Shown here in pieces: positions 33,049 to 40,567 of a stretch of 64,000 nucleotides of DNA; position 1 is the first letter of the stretch; each line of letters opens with the position of its first letter. Both the position numbers and the translations under genes were made by a program. The notes beneath the pieces were generated by a model that searched no databases, was not told the origin of the DNA, and saw only the letters and a program-made list of their open reading frames with translations. The stretch spans positions 1 to 64,000 of the forward strand of contig NZ_BMRC01000040.1 of the NCBI RefSeq assembly GCF_014648435.1. The letters are read 5' to 3'. The stretch is from Nonomuraea spiralis. Lineage in GTDB: Bacteria > Actinomycetota > Actinomycetes > Streptosporangiales > Streptosporangiaceae.

Positions 33049-34080
33049 CTAACGCCTCTCGGTTCCGCCCTGGCGCGGGGTGCTGGTGCGCAGCGTGTGC
33101 TTGCCGGCCACCGTGCGATGGTGGCCGAGGACGTCGGGGGGCTGCCAGTGCACATCGCTGGCCCAGTTCAGGCGTTCGAACAGGCTGATGAGTGCGGCTG
33201 AGGGATCGATCTGGCGGCCGCCGCGGCCGTGCCGGGCGCAACTGGGCTCACTGTGGTGGCCGTTGTGCCAGCTTTCTCCGAAGGACAGCAGGGCCAGCGG
33301 CCACAGGTCGGTGGAGCGGTCATGGCGGCGGGCTTTGTGCGGCCGCTCACCGATCATGTGGCACAGGGAGTTGACGCTCCAGGTCACGTGCTGCAACAGG
33401 GCGATACGGATCAGGCCGGCCCAGATGAACGCGGTCAGCCCGCCGTAGAGGCTGCCGCTGATCGCCCAGCCCACCGCGAACGGCAGGAGGAGGGAAGCGG
33501 CGCAGAAGGCGGGGTAGGCGCGGGAGATCCGCAGCATGGCCGGGTCGTTGCGCAGCAGATCGGGAGCATACGTCGTGGCCGAGGTGGGTTCGCTGGAGAA
33601 CAGCCAGCCCAGGTGGGCGTGGGCCAGGCCGCGCAGTCGTCCGCCGAGACCGGTGCCGTACCGGTAGGGGGAGTGCGGGTCGCCGGGCCGGTCGGTGAAG
33701 GCGTGGTGGCGGCGGTGGACGGCCACCCAGTCGATCAGGTTGCCCTGGAAGCTCATCGACCCGGCCACGGCCAGGACGGCGCGGAGCCACGGACGGGCGG
33801 TGAAGGAGCGGTGGGTCAGCAGGCGGTGGAAGCCGACCGTCACCCCCAGCCCGGTCACGACGTAGAAGACGACGGCCAGGAGCAGGTCGGTGAGGCTGAC
33901 ATCGACTCCCCACGCCAGCCAGATGCCGGCGCCCAGCGCGAGGAACGGCGCGATCACGGTTGCGGCGGTCAGTGTCACCGGGGTGGTACCGGCCCGCGCC
34001 GGTGTCGCAGGCCGAGGGAACGGCGAACTGCCGTCATAGCCGGCCGGGGTGAGCTCGCGGGTGGGTGGTATGCCGGTCAT
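33049..34080 (-). CDS. Membrane fatty-acid desaturase, copy 2
   Basis: The 343-aa protein has the same histidine boxes as copy 1 (HRLLTH, HRRHH, HNGHH), long identical blocks such as DWVAVHRRHHAFTDRPGDPH and a similar N-terminal YDGSSPFPRP. The start overlaps the stop of the upstream STAS gene by 4 nt, so the two are translationally coupled. The role is as for copy 1: acyl-chain desaturation in the membrane. Its close similarity to copy 1 suggests duplication within the island or a common donor. Confidence 0.92.
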   Translation of the reverse strand: MTGIPPTRELTPAGYDGSSPFPRPATPARAGTTPVTLTAATVIAPFLALGAGIWLAWGVDVSLTDLLLAVVFYVVTGLGVTVGFHRLLTHRSFTARPWLRAVLAVAGSMSFQGNLIDWVAVHRRHHAFTDRPGDPHSPYRYGTGLGGRLRGLAHAHLGWLFSSEPTSATTYAPDLLRNDPAMLRISRAYPAFCAASLLLPFAVGWAISGSLYGGLTAFIWAGLIRIALLQHVTWSVNSLCHMIGERPHKARRHDRSTDLWPLALLSFGESWHNGHHSEPSCARHGRGGRQIDPSAALISLFERLNWASDVHWQPPDVLGHHRTVAGKHTLRTSTPRQGGTERR

Positions 34081-34400
34081 GCGATGATCGGGAATCGGTT
34101 GCCCAGGCCGGTGATGTGCAGCAGCCGGGCCATGCGCGGCGGAACGCCGGTCAGGGCGAGCGTGATGCCCAGTGACCGGGCCCGGCCTTGAGCGCCGACC
34201 AGCACGCCCAGCCCGCCGGCGCCGCAGAAGGTCACCTGGGACAGGTCCACGACGAGCAGGCCGGTGCTGTGGGCGAGAGTGTCGATAAGCCGCCTGCGCA
34301 ACTTAGCCGTGGTGAAGATGTCGATGTCCCCCGCCAGGTGCACGAGGGTCGGCGCCGAGGCGCCCGCCTCGCCGAGCGGGGCGGTGTCGATGACGGTCAT
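34077..34400 (-). CDS. STAS domain protein, coupled to desaturase copy 2
   Basis: The 107-aa protein starts after GGAGGCTTCC. It contains VHLAGDIDIFTTAKLRRRLI, LLVVDLSQVTFCGAGGLGVL and ALTGVPPRMARLLHITGLGN, a complete STAS fold. The phospho-site region reads CGAGG with no Ser, as in the STAS protein at 25162 (DVGG). It may act as a constitutive binder or in a non-sigma role. The overlap with the desaturase gene points to a joint function. Confidence 0.88.
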   Translation of the reverse strand: MTVIDTAPLGEAGASAPTLVHLAGDIDIFTTAKLRRRLIDTLAHSTGLLVVDLSQVTFCGAGGLGVLVGAQGRARSLGITLALTGVPPRMARLLHITGLGNRFPIIA

Positions 34401-34519
34401 GGAAGCCTCCTGTGGAGAAGCTGGAAGGGGATGAGATGCCTGCCGGCCGGAGATCGGCCCGCCGCCGGACAACGGGCGATGCCTGGACCGCTCAATCCGG
34501 CCGGCAGGCGGCACGTGGG

Positions 34520-35101
34520 TCACGCCGGGACTGGCCGTGCCGTGAACGAGGCCGCCTTCCGCCCGTTGATCGACCCGCCCTCGTTCTCCCAGCGGGCTGA
34601 GCCGGCCGTCGCACGCGGACCGGGGCCCGCCGGCAGGTGCGCCAGAGTGAGAATGGCGTCGGCCGTCAAGCCGGCGGTGTCCTGAGCGGTGAGCTTGAGC
34701 ACGGCCTCGGCGGCGCCGGCGGCGGTTCCTGACGGGATGATCAGCAGGACGACCGGCTCGCCGGACGCGAAGCTGAGAGTGATCATGCGCGGGTCGGTGT
34801 GGCGGAACCAGCCGACGCGGATCTGTCGCCCGCGGGCCGGGATGCGGCGCGGGATGTTCTGCCACGCATCGCAATGCACGCCGACGCGGAGCGTGACCCG
34901 ATCAAGCAGTCGGTCGACGGCGGCGATGAGACCGGGCAATTCCGCGGCGGTGTCACTGGAGTAGGGCCACCAGGCCCCGTCCACCACCGATCGACGATTC
35001 GGCACCGGGTGGAGACTGAGCCGTAGTGCGGAATCGACCCGAGGCATCGCAGAGGAGGTGGGGCTGAGCGGTGCGGGCTGAGAAAGAAGTGTCGGCGTCA
35101 T
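34520..35101 (-). CDS. DUF5994 family protein, copy 1
   Basis: The 193-aa protein has the DUF5994 hallmarks: LRLSLHPVPNRRSVVDGAWW, a later LPGLIAAVDRLLDRVTLRVG, IRVGWFRHTDPRMITLSFAS and a C-terminal ARWENEGGSING. No enzymatic motif is known. It heads the minus-strand series DUF5994, STAS, desaturase, SpoIIE phosphatase. A second copy at 39618 is coupled to another desaturase gene. The repeated pairing suggests a link to membrane lipid state; this is inference. Confidence 0.82.
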   Translation of the reverse strand: MTPTLLSQPAPLSPTSSAMPRVDSALRLSLHPVPNRRSVVDGAWWPYSSDTAAELPGLIAAVDRLLDRVTLRVGVHCDAWQNIPRRIPARGRQIRVGWFRHTDPRMITLSFASGEPVVLLIIPSGTAAGAAEAVLKLTAQDTAGLTADAILTLAHLPAGPGPRATAGSARWENEGGSINGRKAASFTARPVPA

Positions 35102-35211
35102 GGTGGCTGACCTATCCGGGCCCCTTCGAAGGGGCCGGTGGTGGTTCGCCGGGGGCGACGCAGACCTGAGTGCCAACGCTCGAGAAGTCCTCGGTACCTT
35201 CAGTCTACCTC

Positions 35212-35243
35212 CTACTTCCGGAATCACATAATTCCGGAAGTAG
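35212..35243. repeat. 13-6-13 inverted repeat upstream of the recombinase (putative crossover site)
   Basis: CTACTTCCGGAAT (35212-35224) and ATTCCGGAAGTAG (35231-35243) form a perfect inverted repeat around CACATA. AGTCTAC at 35202-35208 repeats part of the outer flank, since the right arm continues ACT. TTCCGGAA also occurs at 35258-35265 and 35303-35310 inside the recombinase gene. Two arms of 11-13 bp around 6-8 bp is the layout of Xer, Cre or Flp sites. Confidence 0.7.
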
Positions 35244-35252
35244 ACTTTGTGG

Positions 35253-36257
35253 ATGACTTCCGGAAACTCGCCCTCGGGAATCACGGAGCCGGCCGGAGTC
35301 GCTTCCGGAAACCCGCGCCGGTCGCGGGCCGTCCCGCTCCCCGCTCCCTACGCCGCCGTCCTGGCCGACTACACCGCCGCACTTGAGCGCGCCCCGCTGG
35401 CCGACTCCACCAAGACCAAGTACACCTCCCGGCTGCGCGGCTACCTGGACTGGCTGGCCGTCCAAGCCGACGCCGCCGCCCTGGACGGCGATCCGCTCAC
35501 CGATGCGGTCGCGGCCGCCGGCGCGGTACGCGACTTCCACCGCCACCTCAAGGACGGCCGTCGCGCTCCCAACACCATCGACGCCTACCTGTCGGCCATC
35601 GACGACTTCTACGCCCGCCGCGGCCTCGGCAAGCCCCAGACCCAGCGCGAACGCGACTCCCGCCGCACCGCCCCCCGAGTCCTGGACGCCCGGCGCACCC
35701 GCCGCTACATCCGCCACGTCCAGCTCACCGCCTCCCCGCGCGACAAAGCCGTCGCCCTGCTGCCCTACTACGCCGGACTGCGAATCTCCGAAGTCGTCGG
35801 CCTCGACCTGACCGACGTGCGCCTCTCAGCCCGCACGGGCGAACTTCGCATCCGCGGACAGGGCCGCGACGGCGGCAAGATCCGCCTGCTGCCCGTCCAC
35901 CCCGACCTGCGCCAGGCCCTGACCGACTGGCTGGCAACCCGCGCCGGCTGGAAAGGAGCCGGCACCCACCCAGCGCTGTTCCTCAACCAGCGCGGCGGTC
36001 GCCTGAGCGACCGCGCAGCCCGCGACATCATCACCGGCCTCGGCGACGCCGTCGGCCTGGGCGACGACCCCACGGAGCCCTTCAGCTCGCACGTCCTGCG
36101 CCACACCTTCGCCACCCAGCTCATCCGCCACGGCACAGACCCCGTCCTGGTCGCCGAACTCCTCGGCCACGGCTCGTTGGACACCACCCGCCGCTACGGC
36201 CTGCCGACCGAAGCGCACAAGGCAGCCGCCTTGAACGCCCTGATCAGCGACCACTAA
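35253..36257 (+). CDS. Xer-like tyrosine recombinase
   Basis: The ~334-aa protein has an N-terminal core-binding domain (LADSTKTKYTSRLRGYLDWL; PNTIDAYLSAIDDFYARRGL) and a catalytic domain with R179 (GLRISEV), H282 and R285 (SHVLRHTFAT), H308 (LGHGSLDTT) and Y317 (RRYGLP), numbered from a TTG at 35247; I list the ATG at 35253. It lacks the arm-binding domain of tRNA integrases and resembles XerC/XerD or transposon recombinases. The inverted-repeat site directly upstream is its likely target. It sits between two oppositely oriented STAS-desaturase-DUF5994 modules, and may have taken part in building or rearranging the island. Confidence 0.88.
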   Translation: MTSGNSPSGITEPAGVASGNPRRSRAVPLPAPYAAVLADYTAALERAPLADSTKTKYTSRLRGYLDWLAVQADAAALDGDPLTDAVAAAGAVRDFHRHLKDGRRAPNTIDAYLSAIDDFYARRGLGKPQTQRERDSRRTAPRVLDARRTRRYIRHVQLTASPRDKAVALLPYYAGLRISEVVGLDLTDVRLSARTGELRIRGQGRDGGKIRLLPVHPDLRQALTDWLATRAGWKGAGTHPALFLNQRGGRLSDRAARDIITGLGDAVGLGDDPTEPFSSHVLRHTFATQLIRHGTDPVLVAELLGHGSLDTTRRYGLPTEAHKAAALNALISDH

Positions 36258-36377
36258 CCTGTACTGACCACAGAGGTCAGGCACAAGCACGACACGATAT
36301 CGATGATCTTGTGAATGGGTGAGGGCCTTCGGTTCGGTGTGGATTGCGACATCTACACGCCGACCAGAAAGGCCCTC

Positions 36378-36434
36378 ATGCCTCACCGTAACGCGCCGCT
36401 GACCGAACTCGGACGCCTGCGCCTGGCCCGCTGT
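36378..36434 (+). pseudogene. Truncated start of an IS481-type transposase
   Basis: The frame begins MPHRNAPLTELGRLRLARC, the typical first 19 residues of IS481-family transposases, and then runs directly into unrelated phosphatase sequence. The upstream TGTGAATGGGTGAGGGCC resembles the end of such an element. The rest of the IS is missing. Confidence 0.6.
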
Positions 36435-36618
36435 GCTGGCCCGGCTGAACGACGCTCTGGTCCGCCAGCGCGTCAACGACCACTTCCTGACCGCGGTGTG
36501 CGTGATGCTGCGGCCGGGCCCTGACGGCGGCGTGCGCGGAGCGAGTATGCCGGGGACCACCACAGCGACGACACCGCCCTGCTGCTCCTGCGCGTACCCA
36601 CCGCTGAGGAGAAGCCAT
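36430..36618 (+). pseudogene. Relic of a SpoIIE-type phosphatase C terminus
   Basis: One frame reads VLARLNDALVRQRVNDHFLT and AVCVMLRPGPDGGVRG, matching the late PP2C region. A second frame gives EYAGDHHSDDTALLLLRVPT, the final metal-binding DD of the same domain, ending at 36618. An internal deletion and frame change separate them. It lies just before an intact STAS gene, so a phosphatase-STAS pair once stood here. Confidence 0.65.
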
Positions 36619-36715
36619 GACGACCGGCCGTACCGAACCGCGCCGGTGACAGGACGGACGTCGCGACACATCAGAGAGCGGGCGCGGGGCAGAGGGCCCC
36701 CGAGAGGAGGCGCCG

Positions 36716-37105
36716 ATGCCTTCGCAGCCGACGTCGAACGACCCGCCGCCCTTGCGGCTCAGCGTGCGCGCGGCGCCCCCGGGCCAGGTGGTGGCCGTAC
36801 ACGGCGCGCTGGACCTGAACACTGCCACGCACCTGGAACACGAAGTGATCAAAGTGTGCCGGCAGCAGCACCCACCGCTAGTGATCATGGACATGTCCGG
36901 GGTGGAGTTCTGCGACTCCTCCGGACTGAGCAGCCTGGTCCGTGTATGGAGGCAGATCGACCATGACGGCGGCGCGCTGGCCTTGATCGGCCTGCACGGC
37001 ACATGTGAGCAACTGCTCCGCAGGACCGGCCTGCTGGGGCGCATATTTCCCACTCACCCCACTCTGGCGCAGGCACAGGACGCGCTGGCCCGGACACGGC
37101 GGTGA
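36716..37105 (+). CDS. STAS domain anti-anti-sigma factor
   Basis: The 129-aa protein starts after GAGAGGAGG. It contains VRAAPPGQVVAVHGALDLNT, LVIMDMSGVEFCDSSGLSSL and EQLLRRTGLLGRIFPTHPTL. Unlike the two other STAS proteins of the island it keeps D-S-S-G, the phosphorylation site, so it can work as a classical anti-sigma antagonist. The intact SpoIIE phosphatase at 31692 is a possible partner, since the phosphatase next to it is a relic. Three genes downstream continue the module: transporter, desaturase, DUF5994. Confidence 0.9.
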   Translation: MPSQPTSNDPPPLRLSVRAAPPGQVVAVHGALDLNTATHLEHEVIKVCRQQHPPLVIMDMSGVEFCDSSGLSSLVRVWRQIDHDGGALALIGLHGTCEQLLRRTGLLGRIFPTHPTLAQAQDALARTRR

Positions 37106-37324
37106 TCGGCAAACGACCATCGTCAACCCCGGAACCCAAGACGTTGACAGGTGACCTCGCGCGTGCCGGCCGCCCTGATGGCGTTCACCTCCGCGGTGCT
37201 CACCGCAAGCCGGCGCGGCTCCACGCAGGCCGCCGGGCCCGTGACGCAAATTCTCTGCTTCAACTTTCCTTTACCGAAGCCGGGAAGTGCGCCTATTTCC
37301 GACCGGTGGGGAAGTTTCCCGTGC

Positions 37325-38464
37325 GTGGACTCACCTCAGGAGCGCCTGTTGCGGTTGGTGCCTGCGACCTTGGCGAGGATGGCCGCGTGGTGCGCGTGCC
37401 TGATCGTCATCGGCATCGTGGCCAACTATGTGCTCGGTTTCGTGGCGACGATGCGCATCGTCGCCCTGCCGGTGGCAGTCGCCCTGTTGCTGACCGCGCT
37501 GCTGTTCCCGCTCACCCGGCGGCTGCGCGAGTCGGGGCTGCGGACGATCTACGCCACCTGGGTCACCATGCTGGTCGCGCTCGCTGTGCTGGGCGGGACG
37601 GGCTGGATCATCGGCGTGCGGGCAAATGAGGAGTTCCCCGGCCTGTTGACACAGGTCAGGCAGACGGCCAAGACGGTGGAGGGCTGGCTCTACACCGGCC
37701 CTCTGCACGTGAAGCCCGTTCAGCTCAGCGGCTGGGTGGACGAGATCGCCAAGCTGGTCACCGAGCGGCAGCAGCAGATCACCTCGACGGTTCTGGCGGG
37801 GACCGTGGTGGTGGTGGAGGCGCTGGCTTCGATCGTGCTCCTGCTGTTCGTGACGTTCTTCCTGCTCAAGGACGGTGACCAGATCTGGTCCTGGTTCCTC
37901 AAGGGGTTCGGCCGGATGGCGCCGCGGGTCGACCGGGCCGGGCGGACCGCCTGGACCACGCTGTCGCACTACGTGCAGGGCACGGTGGCCGTGGCCGCGG
38001 TGCACGGCGTGCTCATGGGTGTGGTACTGGCCGTCATGGGAGTCCCGCTGTGGGCGGCACTGGCCGTACTGATCTTCCTGGCCAGCTTCGTCCCGATCGT
38101 CGGCATCCTCTTCGCCGGCGCGGTCGCGACGCTGGTCACGCTCGGCGCGAAGGGCCCGATCTACGCGCTGATCTTCGTCGGCATCCTGATCGTCGAGCAG
38201 CAACTGGAGAACCACGTGCTCCAGCCGCTGATCGTCGGCCGGGTGCTGCACTTCCACCCGCTGGCGATCATCATCGTGCTGGCCGTCGGCGGCATCCTGG
38301 CCGGGATCGCGGGCGCGGTCGTGGCCGTGCCGATCACTGCCATCCTCTACCGGGCCGTGCCCGAACTCTTCAAGGACGACCCGCTCGCCCTCCCGGCGGG
38401 AGCGGCCCCGGAACCACCGGCGAAGGCGGTGCCTCCCGGGAAGGAACCCGGACAGAAGGATTGA
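37325..38464 (+). CDS. AI-2E family transporter (PerM-like membrane protein)
   Basis: The ~379-aa protein has paired hydrophobic helices at its start (ACLIVIGIVANYVLGFVATM) and the characteristic C-terminal half: LLLFVTFFLLKDGDQIWSWF, LSHYVQGTVAVAAVHGVLMG, FLASFVPIVGILFAGAVATL, ENHVLQPLIVGRVLHFHPLA. Family knowledge: AI-2E/PerM proteins export small molecules or ions; AI-2 export is shown for only a few. I chose the GTG at 37325, preceded by GGGGAAG, since upstream codons lack protein character. The C terminus is Pro/Ala-rich. Confidence 0.87.
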   Translation: MDSPQERLLRLVPATLARMAAWCACLIVIGIVANYVLGFVATMRIVALPVAVALLLTALLFPLTRRLRESGLRTIYATWVTMLVALAVLGGTGWIIGVRANEEFPGLLTQVRQTAKTVEGWLYTGPLHVKPVQLSGWVDEIAKLVTERQQQITSTVLAGTVVVVEALASIVLLLFVTFFLLKDGDQIWSWFLKGFGRMAPRVDRAGRTAWTTLSHYVQGTVAVAAVHGVLMGVVLAVMGVPLWAALAVLIFLASFVPIVGILFAGAVATLVTLGAKGPIYALIFVGILIVEQQLENHVLQPLIVGRVLHFHPLAIIIVLAVGGILAGIAGAVVAVPITAILYRAVPELFKDDPLALPAGAAPEPPAKAVPPGKEPGQKD

Positions 38465-38664
38465 CGGGCTCGGAGGCGGGCGCGGGTGGTGTCCGGGCCG
38501 TGGCGGCCTCATGCGGGACGGGCGCGCCCAATCCGTTGGCGGCGGGATGTCCCCCGCCCGTCTGAAGCTTGGCATCGACCACGGGTGTGGCTTCCGTACG
38601 TGTGGGCAGGTGAATTGCTGTCCAGGGGGCGAGAGGACGCTGCCGTGTGGGGGAGGAAGTCGGC

Positions 38665-39621
38665 ATGGCTTCGTCAGGAACAGGTGTCATCGAGCGGGCC
38701 GGCGCGGCACCGCTCATCGGCGGCCGTAAACCGTTCGCGGCGATGGTCGCGTTGTGGGTGTTCGTGCTGGTGCCGTTCGCGGCGCTGGCCGCCGCCGTGC
38801 CGGTGGCCTGGGGGTGGGGGCTGAGCTGGGCCGACGTGGCGATGGCCGCCTCGGCTTACGTCCTGACCGGGCTCGGCGTCACGGTGGGCTTTCACCGCCA
38901 TCTCACCCATGGCGCGTTCAAGGCGGAGCGGTGGCTGCGGATCGGTCTGGCCGTAGCCGGTTCTCTGGCGGTGCAGGGCTCGGTCATCCAGTGGGTGGCC
39001 GACCACCGGCGCCATCACGCCTTCGCCGACCGTGACGGCGACCCGCACTCGCCCTGGCGTTACGGCAGCAGCGTGCGCGGCCTGGCCAAGGGGCTGCTGT
39101 TCGCACATGTCGGCTGGATGTTCGGGCGTGACCTCACCAATCGGAAACGTTTCGCCAAGGACCTGCTCAACGACGCCGACATCGGCCGGGTGGACCGGTT
39201 GTTCGGACCGCTGGTGGCGGCCTCGCTGCTGCTGCCGCCCGCGATCGGCCTGCTGGTCACCGGCACCTGGCGCGGCGCGCTGACCGCATTCTTCTGGGGC
39301 GCTCTGGTACGGATCGCGCTGCTGCACCACGTCACCTGGTCGATCAACTCCATCTGCCACGTCTTCGGCGAACGGCCGCTGATGACCCGCGCCGGAGACC
39401 AGGCCGCGAACTTCTGGCCACTAGCTCTCCTGTCATTCGGCGAGAGCTGGCACAACGGCCACCACGCCGACCCCACCTGCGCCCGCCACGGCGTGCTGCC
39501 CGGCCAGATCGACCTCTCCGCCCGGCTGATCCGACTGCTGGAGCGGCTCGGCTGGGCCCGTGACGTGCGCTGGCCGACCCCGGCGCGCCTGGCCGCACGA
39601 CGCCGCGAGCCCTCCCCATGA
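38665..39621 (+). CDS. Membrane fatty-acid desaturase, copy 3
   Basis: The 318-aa protein carries HRHLTH, HRRHH and HNGHH boxes with the same spacing as the other two copies but is more diverged (VQGSVIQWVADHRRHHAFAD). Hydrophobic segments fit the diiron membrane desaturase fold. The ATG at 38665 follows GGGGGAGGAAG. The next gene (DUF5994) overlaps its stop by 4 nt. In module 2, DUF5994 and desaturase are also neighbours but in the other order, with STAS between. Confidence 0.92.
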   Translation: MASSGTGVIERAGAAPLIGGRKPFAAMVALWVFVLVPFAALAAAVPVAWGWGLSWADVAMAASAYVLTGLGVTVGFHRHLTHGAFKAERWLRIGLAVAGSLAVQGSVIQWVADHRRHHAFADRDGDPHSPWRYGSSVRGLAKGLLFAHVGWMFGRDLTNRKRFAKDLLNDADIGRVDRLFGPLVAASLLLPPAIGLLVTGTWRGALTAFFWGALVRIALLHHVTWSINSICHVFGERPLMTRAGDQAANFWPLALLSFGESWHNGHHADPTCARHGVLPGQIDLSARLIRLLERLGWARDVRWPTPARLAARRREPSP

Positions 39622-40133
39622 CCGGCTCCGAGGAGGTGCGGCTCAGCCTCGATCCCGACCTCGCACGTCGAGGCGCGGTGGACGGCGCGTGGTGGCCCGC
39701 CGGCTACGACGCCGGCGCGGAACTGCCCGCACTGATCGCCGCCATCGACCAGCGGCTGGAGCGGCGGGTCCTGCGCGTCGGCCTGCACGTCGACACCTGG
39801 CACAACATCCCGCATCGCATCGCCGCCCCCGGCCGCCAGGTCAGAGTGGGCTGGTTCCGCACCATCGACCCCCACCTGATCAACCTCATCATCCCGGGGA
39901 TCGAACACATCAACCTGCTCGTCATCCCACCCGACACCACACCCGCAGCCGCCGAGAAGGCACTCGACCTGGCCACCCGATGCCGAGGCCGCACCCGCTC
40001 CGGCGACATCCTCACCGCCGCAGACCACGACGGTCCCGCCGACACCGCCGCCGAGGAGGAGCAGCGCCTGGCCGGTTGGGACAACGAAGGCGGCCGGACC
40101 CGACAGCCCGCCCGCGAGGACCCCACACTCTGA
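39618..40133 (+). CDS. DUF5994 family protein, copy 2
   Basis: The 171-aa protein shows VRLSLDPDLARRGAVDGAWW, ELPALIAAIDQRLERRVLRV, HNIPHRIAAPGRQVRVGWFR and a C-terminal WDNEGGRTRQP, the same blocks as copy 1 at 34520. Its ATG overlaps the desaturase stop (ATGA), so translation is coupled. The function is unknown; the pairing with a desaturase is the main clue. Confidence 0.85.
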   Translation: MTGSEEVRLSLDPDLARRGAVDGAWWPAGYDAGAELPALIAAIDQRLERRVLRVGLHVDTWHNIPHRIAAPGRQVRVGWFRTIDPHLINLIIPGIEHINLLVIPPDTTPAAAEKALDLATRCRGRTRSGDILTAADHDGPADTAAEEEQRLAGWDNEGGRTRQPAREDPTL

Positions 40134-40316
40134 TCACGCGTTCGGTGGCGCGGTTCAGCGGTGACGCCGCCTCCTGCTGAGCGGGTGGCGGCGACCTGCG
40201 GAAACGTCCCTGCCGTCGTTATCGCGGTACAAGCCGCCGGACTCATTCCCGATTGTCCCGACCGAAACCCGCACCCCCTGGGGCCACACTCGGGAGGAGG
40301 ACGCCGCCACCTCAGG

Positions 40317-40567
40317 GGGCCTGCTCTGCCTTGATCTCGCTGTCGAGCTGGACGCCCGCGAGGCGCTCGGCGTCGGCCGGCGGCAGGTGCCGGAAGGTGA
40401 GGTCGTCCAGGGCGTGACGGAGCGCGATCCGCTCCGCGCCCTCGGGAAGAGCGCGGCGACATTCGTCAGCCGTGATCGGCGCGCGAAGCTGATCGACATC
40501 GGAGTTGTCGGCAAGAGTACGAGCGCCCCGATACGCGTGGGTGGGAGCGGACGAGTTACCGGGTTCT
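40317..40567 (-). pseudogene. Possible C-terminal gene relic
   Basis: Reading leftward, a frame with host-like codon use gives ITADECRRALPEGAERIALR and LDDLTFRHLPPADAERLAGV, ending at a stop at 40317. It opens after a TGA near 40567 with no ATG, GTG or TTG in a suitable place. It may be the tail of a gene whose start was lost when the adjacent regulator gene arrived. The rest of the 40134-40555 gap shows nothing. Confidence 0.35.

Larger units (their letters stand above)
36258..36715. other. Debris between recombinase and STAS gene
   Basis: This stretch holds the remains of an IS481-type transposase start (36378-36434) and of a SpoIIE phosphatase C terminus (36430-36618), described separately, and nothing intact. 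GAGAGGAGG just before 36716 serves the next gene. Confidence 0.6.
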
